Assembly (NCBI GenBank): GCA_025936045.1
Contig: JAICUB010000021.1
Span: 1-64,000 of the forward strand
DNA: 64,000 nucleotides
Direction: 5' to 3'
Source: Polyangiaceae bacterium
GTDB lineage: Bacteria > Myxococcota_A > Polyangia > Polyangiales > Polyangiaceae
Part shown: positions 27,383 to 36,388 of the stretch, one piece after another
Numbering within the stretch: the first letter of the stretch is position 1
Layout: each line of letters starts with the position of its first letter
The notes under the pieces: model-generated
The model's database searches: none
The model's input: the letters and a program-made list of their open reading frames with translations, nothing else
What the model was told of the DNA's origin: nothing
Translations under genes and position numbers: made by a program

Positions 27383-28057
27383 TCAACTTTCCGGTATCGA
27401 GGTGCTCGACTTTCCGCTCTTTGCGGGCCCGAAGACGCGCGCCGAGCGCTCGTCGTACGCTTTCGTCGCGGCGGGCAGCCGCGACAAGAGGCTCGCCGGC
27501 AAGAGCGTCTTCACCGCGGCGATCACGTCGTCCGCGATGCCGTTCATGCTCCAGGCAAAGCCGCCCGCGTAGAGCTCCGCCGCGGCGTCGTTCGGCGGCG
27601 GCGGAAACTGCCGCGCCACGCGCAGCGCCGGCGCGATCGTCTCCTCTTCGAGGCGCAGATGCTCGTCGAGCAGCGCCGACAGCTCCTTCACGACCTCGCG
27701 TGCGGCTCCGACGTCCGTCATGCCGCCGAACGCCGAGTCACCGCGGGCGAGCAGCGGCTCGATGCGCTCGTGTTGCTCGCTCAGCCGCTCGATGGTCGGA
27801 GCAAGGCTCGGGTTTTGCTCCTTCTGGGCGGGAAAGATGTTGGCGTCCTCCATCTGGTGGTGCCCGCGGAGCGCTCCGTGGAACTGCTGCCATTCGCCCC
27901 GGAGCGCGTCCGCCTGCGACGACTCGTGCTCGTGGAGCTTGCCGAGCGCCCGCTCGAAATTCGAGAGATCGCGCCGGAAGGCGTGGTGCGACATCATCAG
28001 CAGCGTCGCCATCGACGCGCTGCCGTCTTCGTTCAAAAGCGGGGTGCCCTTCGACAT
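27383..28057 (-). CDS. hemerythrin domain protein
   Basis: A 224-residue cytoplasmic protein with a hemerythrin/HHE cation-binding four-helix bundle. The iron-ligand pattern is spread over MMSHHAFRRDL, LRGHHQMEDANIFP, LSEQHERIEPL and LLDEHLRLEEETIAPAL. Such proteins bind a di-iron centre that senses or carries O2 or NO; which applies here is not visible. The C-terminal ~60 residues continue beyond the bundle with a small helical region. It lies 43 bases after mdh on the same strand. Confidence 0.88.
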   Translation of the reverse strand: MSKGTPLLNEDGSASMATLLMMSHHAFRRDLSNFERALGKLHEHESSQADALRGEWQQFHGALRGHHQMEDANIFPAQKEQNPSLAPTIERLSEQHERIEPLLARGDSAFGGMTDVGAAREVVKELSALLDEHLRLEEETIAPALRVARQFPPPPNDAAAELYAGGFAWSMNGIADDVIAAVKTLLPASLLSRLPAATKAYDERSARVFGPAKSGKSSTSIPES

Positions 28058-28100
28058 AACAGCTCCGTAAGCCCGATCGCGCCGATGACCAGCCCGGTCC

Positions 28101-29039
28101 TTACGCCTTCGACTTCACGAGATCGCGCACCTTCTGCACGCTCTCGGCGCTCTTCGCGAGCATGCCCTTCTCTTCGGCCGTGAGGTCGATCTGCACGATC
28201 TTCTCCACACCGCCCGCGCCGATGACGACCGGCACGCCCATGTACAAATCCGAATAGCCGTACTCGCCCTCGAGCAACGCGGCGCACGGCAGGATGCGCT
28301 TCTGGTCGCCGAGGTACGCCTCCGCCATCTCGATCGCGCTGATGGCCGGCGCGTAATAAGCGCTCGTCCCCATCAGCGACACGATCTCGCCGCCGCCCTT
28401 GCGCGTGCGCTCGATCATCTTGTCGAGCGCGTCCTTCGCGACGAGCTTCTGCACTGGAATCCCGTGGATCGTCGTGTGCGAGAGCACGGGCACCATGTCG
28501 TCCCCGTGGCCGCCGAGCACCATCGGGCGCACGTCCTTGATGCTCGCACCGGCCTCGCGCGCCAAAAACAGCGCAAAGCGCGCGCTGTCGAGCACGCCGG
28601 CCATGCCGACCACCTTCGCCCGCGGCGCGCCCACGCGGCGGCGGTACTCGTAAACCATCGCGTCGAGTGGGTTCGAGATCACGATCACGAACGCCTCCGG
28701 ACACACCTTCTTCGCGTTGTCCGCCACGTTGCGGATGATCGGTAGATTCGTCTCCACCAAGTCGTCACGCGATTGCCCGGGCTTGCGCGGAATGCCGGCC
28801 GTGATGATGAGGACGTGAGCGCCCTTCAAATCCTCCCAATTCGAGGTGCCCGTCACCTTGGCGTCCGCGCCCGAGAGCGCACAGGACTGCTCGAGATCGA
28901 GCGCCTTGCCCTTTGCGAAGTTCTCCTTCGCGGCGATGTCGAACAAAACCACGTCGCCGAGCTCACGCGTCACCGCGAGGTTCGCGAGCTCGCCGCCGAT
29001 GTTACCTGCACCAATCAGACCGATTTTTCGCCGTGCCAT
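28101..29039 (-). CDS. mdh: malate dehydrogenase
   Basis: A 312-residue malate dehydrogenase of the LDH-like group, oxidising malate to oxaloacetate with NAD. KIGLIGAGNIGGELA is the dinucleotide-binding motif, ITAGIPRKPGQSRDDL the substrate loop with Arg, VISNPLDAMVYEY the conserved Asn region, and VLGGHGDDMVPV the catalytic His. ATG 29039 (MARRKIG) is chosen over upstream starts, which are not family-like. Together with sucCD and ndk it makes this stretch a citric-acid-cycle neighbourhood. Confidence 0.96.
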   Translation of the reverse strand: MARRKIGLIGAGNIGGELANLAVTRELGDVVLFDIAAKENFAKGKALDLEQSCALSGADAKVTGTSNWEDLKGAHVLIITAGIPRKPGQSRDDLVETNLPIIRNVADNAKKVCPEAFVIVISNPLDAMVYEYRRRVGAPRAKVVGMAGVLDSARFALFLAREAGASIKDVRPMVLGGHGDDMVPVLSHTTIHGIPVQKLVAKDALDKMIERTRKGGGEIVSLMGTSAYYAPAISAIEMAEAYLGDQKRILPCAALLEGEYGYSDLYMGVPVVIGAGGVEKIVQIDLTAEEKGMLAKSAESVQKVRDLVKSKA

Positions 29040-29097
29040 GGGGCGCAAGGCGTACCTCCGCGCGCGTCGGAAGGCCACCCCCGCCGTTTCTCGCGTC

Positions 29098-29125
29098 ATT
29101 TGGGGTCCCACTGGGTGCGACTCGC
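29098..29125 (-). repeat. decayed fragment of the dispersed two-hairpin element
   Basis: Twenty-eight bases upstream of mdh match the reverse complement of the loop and part of stem 2 of the element at 49074-49210, with about three substitutions and one gap. The core TCCCACTGGGTG is identical. Likely a remnant; chance similarity is not excluded. Confidence 0.45.
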
Positions 29126-29253
29126 CCGCTCGGCGCCAAAGCCGCGACGACGGACTGGCTCGAGCGCGCGGCCGACCTCGTTGCCCGCGAGACGACGCGC
29201 GTCGAAGCGATCTCGAAGCCGTAGCGTCCGAGCGGCGTTATGCTGCTCGCGCT

Positions 29254-31839
29254 TTGATCCGTCACGGGCTCCGGGTGGTCGCTCTCCTGGCGTGGGTCCT
29301 CTTGCTCGGAGTGCGACCGGCGTCGGCGGCGACGGGCGGGCCTGTCCGGGTCGAACAGGGCGCGGTGCCGCCATGGGTGCTGCCCGTACCCGCGGGGCAG
29401 GGAGTCGAGGCGACCGAAAGCGGCGGTGTCGCGCTCCTCGTCGTCGACGACCAGACGCGAGCGGTCGGTCGCGACTTGTGGCGTTTCAAACGACGCGTGG
29501 CGCGTCTCACGAGTGAGGCAGGGCTTCGTGCGTGGGGTGAGCTGAAGCTCGAATTCGACCCGCCCGCGGAGCGACTCGTCATGCACGCCGTGAGGGTTCG
29601 CCGTGGCAGCGAGAGCGTGTCCAAGCTCGAGCTCGGCAAAATTGCCGTCTTGCAACGCGAGCGGGCGCTCGAGGAGTACGGCGTCTACGACGGCACGCGC
29701 ACCGCGGTAGCGGTGCTTTCCGATCTGCGCATCGGTGACGTGATCGAGCTCGAGTACTCGCTCGTCGGCAATAACCCCGTTTTCGGTGGCCACGTGACGG
29801 AGCTCTGGCCCACGCGGCAGACGGTGGAAATAGGCTATTTGCGCCGCCGCTTGCTCACCGAGCGAGCCTTCGCCGTCGCGCGTTTGGGCACCGACGTGAG
29901 CCCGACCGAGGGCACTCTCGGCGCGCTTCGCGACTACGCGGTCGAGCTCACCAAAGTGACTCCGGCCGTCCTCGAGCCGCAGATGCCGCCGGAGCTGCCG
30001 CTCGAGCGGCTCGGCATGATCGAGCTCTCGGACTCGGGCAGTTGGGGGGACGTCGCGGCGTGGGGGCACTCGCTCTTCGCGTTGCCGTCGCGTCTGCCGC
30101 CGTCGATCGAAGCGTTTGCCGAGCGCTGGCGTGATCCGCACTTGCGCCGACAAGAGGTGATCGCCGGAGTGGTTCAGACAGTGCAGCGCGACGTGCGTTA
30201 TTTGTCGCTCGCCTTGAACGAGGGGACGCATCGGCCGGCGCCCCCGGAGGTGGTGCTCGCGCGCCATTTCGGAGACTGCAAGGACAAGAGCCTGCTCACG
30301 GTCGCGCTCTTGAGCACGCTTGGTTTCGACGTGAGCCCCGCGCTCGTGAGCACGACGTTCGACGCGGTGCTCACCGACCTCGTTCCGGCTCCGACGCTCT
30401 TCGACCATGTGATAGTGCGCTTGCGCCTCGGCGGGTTCGACTACTTTTTGGATCCGACGCGGACGTTCCAGCGCGGTACGCTCGAGGAGCTCAGCGTCCA
30501 CGATTTGCATCACGCGCTCGTGCTCGAGCCGAGCAGCACCGAGCTCGTGACCATCGCGCCGCGCACGGATCCCCGTCCGGACGTGCTCGCGCGGCTGGTC
30601 ATGACCGTCGGCTCACCCGACAAGCCGGTGCTGCTCGAGACCAAAACGACTTACCGCCACGAGATCGCGGTGGCGCTTCGCACGTTCCACGCCGAAGGAC
30701 AGGCGAGCGACTTTCAAAAGCAAGCCGGGAGGTCCGTGACGGCCGCCTACCCCACCGCGCACCGTGTCGGCGACGCCGCGTTCGCCGACGATCCGAGCGC
30801 GAACGAAGTCGTGGTGCGCCAACGCTTCGAAATCCCCGACGCGTGGGAGCTCGTCGACGGCAGGCAAGCCTTTCTGGTTCAGGCGCCCTGGCAAAGGCTC
30901 GCCGTCGAGCCCTTGCCGGCCGAGCGGCAGAGCCCGTTCGCGCTGAATTATCCACTCCACGTCGCTCACCAGATCCACGTGCTCACGACGAATGTGAGGT
31001 CGAGCCCGGCCAAGCACGATTCCAGGGAAATCTGGCCGTTCGCTTTCACACGCGATTTAGTGGGCAAGCCCGACGGCGTGTTCTTGGACTACGACCTGAC
31101 GACGCGCGCCGATCGCGTCGAGCCGAGCAAGTTCGAAGAGTATCGGAAGGCGAGCGCCGAGCTCTATCGAGTCGCAGGTTACAGCCTCACGATCCGGCCG
31201 CCCATCGCGCCGAGGAGTCCGGTCTGGCTCTTCGTGGGGGCGGGCGCGTGGGGGGTCTTCCTTCTCGGCGCGATGGCGCTGCTGCTCCGCTACCGGCCGT
31301 ACCTGCGCCTCTCGGCGGTGCCGTACCAGCCGATGCGCGCCGGGCGGGGCGGGCCGCTCGTGCTCGTGGGTATCGGGGTCTTCCTGACGCCGTTGGTCGT
31401 CGCGTACTCGTTGTTCAAGGGCGCCAAAGTCTTCGGCGCCGTCAGCTGGAGCCTCCTGACCGATCCGGCGTCCCGCACGTATGACGCGAACTGGGCACCC
31501 GCGCTCGCCTTCGCGCTTTTTTATCAAGTGCTGGTTATTGTCGCGGGGCCGGTCGTCGCCTTCCTTTTTTGGCGCCGGCACCGGAGCTTCCCTTTGTCGT
31601 CCGTGGCGCTGAACGGAGCCTCTGCCGTGTTCCTCGTACTCGAGGCGTGGTTCCGGCCCGCGGCTCTGGCGGCGAAGTCGAGCGCGCTCTCCCCCGCGAC
31701 GGCCGTCGCGGTCTGCGTCGCTTGGATCGCGTATTTACTTCGTTCGCGGCGCGTAAAAGCGACCTTCCTCGCCGCCGAGGTCGCGCCCGAGGCCGGTGGG
31801 GCCCGCACGTCCGACGAGGACTGGATCAAGCGCTGGTGA
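29254..31839 (+). CDS. DUF3857/transglutaminase-like envelope protein with C-terminal membrane domain
   Basis: An 861-residue exported protein: a signal peptide (VVALLAWVLLLGVRPASA), a DUF3857 beta domain (~60-240), and a transglutaminase-like domain around VQTVQRDVRYLSLALNEG. The active-site Cys lies in RHFGDCKDKSLLT, and His and Asp follow in FDHVIV and FLDPT. After a long beta region come about five membrane segments (~640-840), as in DUF2569-like C-termini. TTG 29254 is the best in-frame start just before the signal peptide. The substrate is unknown; related proteins are thought to act on envelope peptides or proteins. Confidence 0.85.
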   Translation: MIRHGLRVVALLAWVLLLGVRPASAATGGPVRVEQGAVPPWVLPVPAGQGVEATESGGVALLVVDDQTRAVGRDLWRFKRRVARLTSEAGLRAWGELKLEFDPPAERLVMHAVRVRRGSESVSKLELGKIAVLQRERALEEYGVYDGTRTAVAVLSDLRIGDVIELEYSLVGNNPVFGGHVTELWPTRQTVEIGYLRRRLLTERAFAVARLGTDVSPTEGTLGALRDYAVELTKVTPAVLEPQMPPELPLERLGMIELSDSGSWGDVAAWGHSLFALPSRLPPSIEAFAERWRDPHLRRQEVIAGVVQTVQRDVRYLSLALNEGTHRPAPPEVVLARHFGDCKDKSLLTVALLSTLGFDVSPALVSTTFDAVLTDLVPAPTLFDHVIVRLRLGGFDYFLDPTRTFQRGTLEELSVHDLHHALVLEPSSTELVTIAPRTDPRPDVLARLVMTVGSPDKPVLLETKTTYRHEIAVALRTFHAEGQASDFQKQAGRSVTAAYPTAHRVGDAAFADDPSANEVVVRQRFEIPDAWELVDGRQAFLVQAPWQRLAVEPLPAERQSPFALNYPLHVAHQIHVLTTNVRSSPAKHDSREIWPFAFTRDLVGKPDGVFLDYDLTTRADRVEPSKFEEYRKASAELYRVAGYSLTIRPPIAPRSPVWLFVGAGAWGVFLLGAMALLLRYRPYLRLSAVPYQPMRAGRGGPLVLVGIGVFLTPLVVAYSLFKGAKVFGAVSWSLLTDPASRTYDANWAPALAFALFYQVLVIVAGPVVAFLFWRRHRSFPLSSVALNGASAVFLVLEAWFRPAALAAKSSALSPATAVAVCVAWIAYLLRSRRVKATFLAAEVAPEAGGARTSDEDWIKRW

Positions 31840-31972
31840 CTCGTCCGTGACCGTCGACCGCCCGCGTCCGCCTATCGATACGTGGAGCAAGACAGCCGTC
31901 GTGAGGTCTGCGACTACGACACTGCCACACGCAGAGTTCGTACTTCGGCAATCGAGGTCGCGCCTCACGGCG

Positions 31973-32030
31973 TGTTCTGTTGCGTCCGTGCCTTCTTGCT
32001 TCGACACATTCAAGCGAGTTTTGGGGCCAA
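31973..32030 (-). repeat. decayed inverted copy of the dispersed element (stem 1 side)
   Basis: Roughly three quarters of these 58 bases match the reverse complement of the first half of the element at 32089-32226, including a TTCTTG-TTCGA-ACA-CAAGCGAG pattern. It faces the intact copy about 60 bases away. The rest of the 31840-32236 gap holds no open frame with coding character; short frames across it are not credible. Confidence 0.5.
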
Positions 32031-32088
32031 CGCGGGTTGGTGACCGGAGCAGCGCGGCGCCAGGCATCGAAGTGGAGGTTTCGCCGCT

Positions 32089-32226
32089 CTACACCCAAGC
32101 TCGCTTGGGTGTATCGAAACAAGAAAGCACCGACGGGACGGACCACGCCAAAAGCTAGTGAATTTTGCGGGCCTGACCCAAGTGGGGCTCCAAAATTCAC
32201 GATCGATGCAAGTGGTCCCCGTTGTA
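32089..32226 (+). repeat. dispersed two-hairpin element, copy A
   Basis: A 138-bp copy of an element repeated at 49074-49210, about 92% identical. Stem 1 is a perfect 10-bp inverted repeat with a 2-base loop (ACACCCAAGC at 32091-32100, GCTTGGGTGT at 32103-32112). Stem 2 is GTGAATTTTG (32158-32167) with CAAAATTCAC (32191-32200). Most differences between copies fall in the stem 2 loop. It ends 10 bases before the next gene's ATG, so it may form that gene's leader. No transposase or coding potential is seen. Confidence 0.85.
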
Positions 32227-32236
32227 GACTGTGCGC

Positions 32237-33046
32237 ATGGCTTCGGGTTGGTGCTTGGTGCGAGGGCCTGCGCTTTGGGCGACCGTCACTTTGGGGCTCG
32301 TCGTCACTGCCTACGGCTGCGGCGGCTCGTCCAACTCGGACTACAACGGCACGCCACCCGGCAGCGGCGGTACCGCCGGCTCCGCGGGACGAGCCGGTGC
32401 GTCCAGCGGAGCCAAAGGTGGCGCTTCAGCCGCGGGCAGCTCCGGCGGTGATGTCACGGCCGGGAGCGGCGGCACGGGGGGCGGCAGTGAGCTCGGCGGC
32501 GGCGGCGGCAAGGGCGGCAGTGGTGGCACCCGCGGCGGCAAGGCGGGTGCGAGCGCCGGCGGGTCGAATGCCAAGGGAGGTTCGAGCGGCGGCGTTTCGA
32601 TGGCCGGGGGCCCTCCGGCCGGCGGCGCAGGCGAAGTCGGCGGCGCGAGCGGCGAGGGCGGCACGCCCGCGTGCAACCCCGACGACACTTCGGTTCCGTT
32701 CAAGACGCGCTGCCTCGCGTGCGCGACGGACACGTGCGGCACCTGCCTCTGCAACGATTGCACGCAGAAGCTCGAGACTTGTCAAAACACTCCCGGCTGC
32801 CAGGACGTTGCCGATTGCGTCATTGCTTCCGGCTGCAATTCGGAAGCTTGCTACTGCGGTACTTACGGCCTCGTCGAGTGCCTAGCCGGACAGTCGGACG
32901 GCCCGTGCAAGGACGTGATGCTGAACGCGCCCGGCGGCCATGCACCGACCGCCACGGACGTGAGTGCGGGGCCGGCCACGGATGCCGCGCTGGCGGTCGG
33001 CCTCTGCGCGATCTCGGGCGGGCCGTGCGCGAACGAATGCATGTGA
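32237..33046 (+). CDS. Gly-rich-spacer, Cys-rich lipoprotein
   Basis: A 269-residue exported protein. A hydrophobic segment ends in the lipobox VVTAYGC. Residues ~30-145 are a Gly/Ser/Ala spacer of GGT/GGS/AGK units, and the C-terminal ~120 residues are Cys-rich with about 16 Cys (CLACATDTCGTCLCNDC, CYCGTYG), probably a disulphide-stabilised surface domain. ATG 32237 is used; GTG 32231 is in frame two codons earlier. Such spacer-Cys lipoproteins are frequent in Polyangiales, without known function. Its leader is copy A of the dispersed element. Confidence 0.78.
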   Translation: MASGWCLVRGPALWATVTLGLVVTAYGCGGSSNSDYNGTPPGSGGTAGSAGRAGASSGAKGGASAAGSSGGDVTAGSGGTGGGSELGGGGGKGGSGGTRGGKAGASAGGSNAKGGSSGGVSMAGGPPAGGAGEVGGASGEGGTPACNPDDTSVPFKTRCLACATDTCGTCLCNDCTQKLETCQNTPGCQDVADCVIASGCNSEACYCGTYGLVECLAGQSDGPCKDVMLNAPGGHAPTATDVSAGPATDAALAVGLCAISGGPCANECM

Positions 33047-33095
33047 AGGGCTCGAAGGCACGCAACTCACCCGCGCATCGCACCGATACCCGGGG

Positions 33096-33824
33096 ATGCG
33101 GATTGGATTTGCTCGCCTCTGCCTCGTCTCCTGTGCGTTCTGGCATCTCGCTTGCTCCGAGCGTGAGCTGCCACCACCCCAAGCGCCTTCACGAGCTGTC
33201 CCGCCCGTGGAGGCACGCACGAGCCCTCCGGGGGAGCACCAAACGCGGCTCCTCCTCGACGCGAACGGCGAACGCGCCGAGGTGAGCGAGGTCACCGCGT
33301 GGAGCTCGACCGTGGCGGTGACCCCCGTCGGGTCTCACCTGGGAACCGCCGTCGGCTATGCCGATCTTCAGCGACCAATTTGTTTGACCCCCTGCCTCGC
33401 GGACTTCGCGCCCGGCCTGCACCGGCTGATTTTCGTCTCCGACGAGGGCAAACACTCCGGTGCGACCGACGTTCAGGTGGGCGACCAGCCGAGGGTGCTG
33501 CGCATCGCACTCGGACGCAACGATCCCCCGAAAGGCTCCCAGGTTGGCGCGCTCGTCCTCACCGTGATCGGCGCGTCTGCGATGTTCGTGGGCGGTTTGC
33601 TCGCGGCAAGCGCCGACAGCGTGGACGTGAGCGACCAAGCGGACGTTCAACAGCGAGGGCTCACGCTGTTCGGTGTGGGCGCCGGCGTCATGCTGGTGGG
33701 AATTCCGTGGTTACTCGTTTCGCGCGGCGTCCACCAGGACAGTGCGGTCACCGACTTCGAATATCAACCCACTCCGAGTCCTTCGGCAGCGTCGAAGCCC
33801 GCCCCACCGCCTCCAGCCGACTGA
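33096..33824 (+). CDS. putative lipoprotein with membrane segments
   Basis: A 242-residue protein starting MRIGFARLCLVSCAFWHLAC, an export signal with a lipobox. A PEGA-like beta domain follows (VAVTPVGSHLGTAVGYADL, ICLTPCLADFAPGLHRLIFV), then two hydrophobic segments (VGALVLTVIGASAMFVGGLL and TLFGVGAGVMLVGIPWLLV) and a Pro/Ala/Ser tail. ATG 33096 is preceded by CGGGG and is chosen because the signal starts there, although the frame is open earlier. The domain order suggests an inner-membrane-associated periplasmic protein of unknown role. It converges on the 5'-nucleotidase gene. Confidence 0.72.
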   Translation: MRIGFARLCLVSCAFWHLACSERELPPPQAPSRAVPPVEARTSPPGEHQTRLLLDANGERAEVSEVTAWSSTVAVTPVGSHLGTAVGYADLQRPICLTPCLADFAPGLHRLIFVSDEGKHSGATDVQVGDQPRVLRIALGRNDPPKGSQVGALVLTVIGASAMFVGGLLAASADSVDVSDQADVQQRGLTLFGVGAGVMLVGIPWLLVSRGVHQDSAVTDFEYQPTPSPSAASKPAPPPPAD

Positions 33825-33870
33825 TCTCGTCGCGGAACGAGCGGCGCCACTCGGCTTCGCGTCGCTCGGC

Positions 33871-35625
33871 TCAGCGTTTCACGATGCGCCCGTCCGTTTT
33901 CGCGACGAAGGGCTCCGGCAGCGACTTCAAGAAGGTGACGAGCGCGTCGGCGTCGTTCGGATCGCCGCCTGCGGCGTGCTCGGGAGCGAGCGTTTTCAAG
34001 AGCGTGAAGCCGTCGCCGCCCTCGGCGATGAACGAGCTCAAGCCGACGCGGTACCTCCGCTTCGCATCGAGCCGACGCCGCTTGGCGTCGTGCACCTCCA
34101 CGATCCGGCTCCCCGGCGCGGCCCGCGGATCCCACGTGTAGCCGAAGCCCGCAATCTGCAGGATGCGCCCTGCTTGGATTTGACCGGCGCCCCATTGTTG
34201 TTCGAGCAGCGCCGTGAGCTGAGCTCCGGACAACGTGACGGCCAGCACGCGATTGCCGAACGGTTGCGTCGTGAGCACGTCGCCGCGCGTCACCTTGCCC
34301 GCCGGCAAGCTCGCGCGCAGCCCGCCCTGGTTCGTGAGGCCGAAATCGGCGTGAACCGCGGCGCGCGCCGCTTCCGCGACGAGATCCCCGAGCGCGCTCT
34401 CGCCGGCCGGCGTCGTGTCGCGCGTCACCTCCGCCGCGCTCGTCGCCACGATTTCACGCACGAGCGGAGCCACGCGCGCGTCCGCCCGCGCGACGATGTC
34501 GGCGACGGCCCGATCCGGTTCGCGACCGCTGCCTGCGTCGGCGAACGCGGGGACGATCGTGGCCGTGCTCCCGATCACGTCACCGCTCTTGCGCTCGAGC
34601 AAGAGCTCCACGTCGGCGTAAGCCACGCCGTAGGCGAGCGCCTGCACGACGAGCACCTCTTTGCCGCTCTCTGTCGCTATGCGCGCGTTCGTGAACCGAT
34701 GCGCATGTCCGGAGACGACGAGATCGACGTCGCCGTCGAGCCGGCGCACGATTTCGTCCAGTGCGCCCGCCGGCGCCGGGGCGCTCGCGAGCGTCGGGCC
34801 CGCGTAACGCGGCTGTTCGTCGCCTTGGTGGATCAGCACCACGAACGCGTGCACGCCGCGCGGGGCGAGCTCGCGCACCACGGCGTTGATCGCCTCCGCT
34901 TCGTCCGTGAACGCGAGTCCCTGGACGGCCTCGGGGCTCAAGATGCGCGGCGCCTCCCTGAGCACCGCGCCGATGAACGCGATCGGCACGCCGTCCACCT
35001 GCCGGAGCGCGTAGGGCCTGAGGAGCGGCGCGTGCGTCGCTTCGTCGCGCACGTTGGCGCAGATCATGTCGTAGCGTGCGCCGCGCCAGGGGTTCTCCAG
35101 GAACGGCCCCTTCACGTGATTGCCGCCGCGGAGCAGCCGCAAAAGCTCCAGTTTCCCTTCGTCGAACTCGTGGTTGCCGAGCGTTCCGATGACGGGGCAC
35201 TCGCGCTCGCGCCGTTCGTCCGCGCAGCGGTCGTCGGTGAGCGCATTCAAGAACGCGACGGTCGGCTCGTCCTGCAAGAGTCCCGAATCCGGCGGTGAAG
35301 CACCCACGAAATCCCCCGCGTGCACGATGAAGGTGCGCTCGGGCGCGAGCTTCGTCGCGCCGCGCAAGTACGCGGCGAGCACCGCCGCGCCACCGAGCGG
35401 CCGCCCGTCGTGGAGCTCGGTCGTGAGATGCCCGTGGAAATCATTGAAACCGAGGATCTTCACCCGCACGGTGGGCAAGCGGGGCGCTGGCGAACTCGGC
35501 GTGGAAGGGGCCGCTTCGGGCGGCGGCTTCGGGGCGGCGTTCGGCGTCGCCGGGGCAGACGCGCACCCGCCGAGCACCAAGAGCACCGATAAGCGCGAAC
35601 GCGCCGCGCCGAATCGAGCCAGCAT
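33871..35625 (-). CDS. 5'-nucleotidase/UshA-like metallophosphatase lipoprotein
   Basis: A 584-residue exported enzyme. After a lipobox (VLLVLGGC) and a Pro/Ala spacer, the metallophosphatase domain has the metal-binding motifs GFNDFHGHL, HAGDFVGASP, GTLGNHEFDEG and VSGHAHRF. The C-terminal 5'-nucleotidase substrate domain follows with NQGGLRASLPAGKVTRGDVLTTQPFGNRV and YRVGLSSFIAEGGDGF. It should dephosphorylate nucleotides or related compounds in the periplasm or on the outer surface. ATG 35625 directly precedes the signal peptide; the longer frame upstream is a shadow. Confidence 0.92.
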   Translation of the reverse strand: MLARFGAARSRLSVLLVLGGCASAPATPNAAPKPPPEAAPSTPSSPAPRLPTVRVKILGFNDFHGHLTTELHDGRPLGGAAVLAAYLRGATKLAPERTFIVHAGDFVGASPPDSGLLQDEPTVAFLNALTDDRCADERRERECPVIGTLGNHEFDEGKLELLRLLRGGNHVKGPFLENPWRGARYDMICANVRDEATHAPLLRPYALRQVDGVPIAFIGAVLREAPRILSPEAVQGLAFTDEAEAINAVVRELAPRGVHAFVVLIHQGDEQPRYAGPTLASAPAPAGALDEIVRRLDGDVDLVVSGHAHRFTNARIATESGKEVLVVQALAYGVAYADVELLLERKSGDVIGSTATIVPAFADAGSGREPDRAVADIVARADARVAPLVREIVATSAAEVTRDTTPAGESALGDLVAEAARAAVHADFGLTNQGGLRASLPAGKVTRGDVLTTQPFGNRVLAVTLSGAQLTALLEQQWGAGQIQAGRILQIAGFGYTWDPRAAPGSRIVEVHDAKRRRLDAKRRYRVGLSSFIAEGGDGFTLLKTLAPEHAAGGDPNDADALVTFLKSLPEPFVAKTDGRIVKR

Positions 35626-35725
35626 CAGACCTGAGTTTACCGTTAGATCGAGGCCGGCCGCCCAGCAACGGCGCGCGGCGATTTGGCGGCCGTTTCCGGC
35701 GGGAGTCGGACTATCGTCCCTCGCC

Positions 35726-36388
35726 GTGCGTGTGAGAGGTCGCGCTTGTTTGCTCGTAGTGCTTTCGGCCTGTGGCACCCCGCCCGAGCCGCGCGCGGCG
35801 CCCCGTCCTCCACCGATCGCCGCGCCCGAACCGCCGCCGCGCGATCCCTGTGAGCCGCTCGACGGCAAGCCGCCCGCGCCCGTGACTGCGACGTATACGG
35901 GCGTGCTGCGAGACGCCCGCTGCCAGCCCGAGGTGCTCGCGATCATGCAGAACGTCGCGAAGTCGCTCGGCACGGGCTGCGACCACTGCCACGCGGGCAA
36001 GGACTTCGGCGCGCCCACACCGAACAAGCGCATCGCGAACTGGATGGCGACCGAGCTCGTGCCCCGGCTCGCGAAGCGCTCCGGCGGCGCCATCGCCTGC
36101 GCCGATTGCCACGCCGACGACGGCAGGGGCAAAGCCAAAATTCTCGGCGCACCGCGCAGCCGTGAACGCGCCGTCGAATGGATGACGGCGAGCCTCGTGG
36201 AGCGTTTCGACGCGGCGGCGGGCGGCCCGCTCTATTGCAAGACGTGCCACGTGGGCCAGCTCGGAACACCGGCATTTCAGGGGCACGTCATCCTGACGGA
36301 CCATTTGCCACCGCTGCCGCTCACGCCGCCGGGCACCACGCTCGTGACGCCGCTCGCGAGCGACCCGAGCGCGCGCCCGCACGAATGA
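35726..36388 (+). CDS. trihaem c-type cytochrome lipoprotein
   Basis: About 220 residues with a signal ending VVLSAC (lipobox), a Pro-rich spacer, then three haem-binding CxxCH motifs: CDHCH, CADCH and CKTCH. The spacing, with LAIMQNVAKSLGTGCDHCH, resembles the cytochrome c family related to photosynthetic-reaction-centre-type cytochromes found in non-phototrophs. It is a periplasmic or outer-surface electron carrier. The start is GTG 35726 or GTG 35732, since no ATG lies near the signal. The stop overlaps the ATG of the downstream transporter (ATGA), so the two are translationally coupled. Confidence 0.85.
   Translation: MRVRGRACLLVVLSACGTPPEPRAAPRPPPIAAPEPPPRDPCEPLDGKPPAPVTATYTGVLRDARCQPEVLAIMQNVAKSLGTGCDHCHAGKDFGAPTPNKRIANWMATELVPRLAKRSGGAIACADCHADDGRGKAKILGAPRSRERAVEWMTASLVERFDAAAGGPLYCKTCHVGQLGTPAFQGHVILTDHLPPLPLTPPGTTLVTPLASDPSARPHE

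Noticed and set aside
31796..32158. A 120-codon plus-strand frame running through the dispersed element
   Set aside because: Codon use is not coding-like, the frame is not kept in copy B, and both element copies differ at synonymous and non-synonymous positions alike. The conserved feature is the hairpins.
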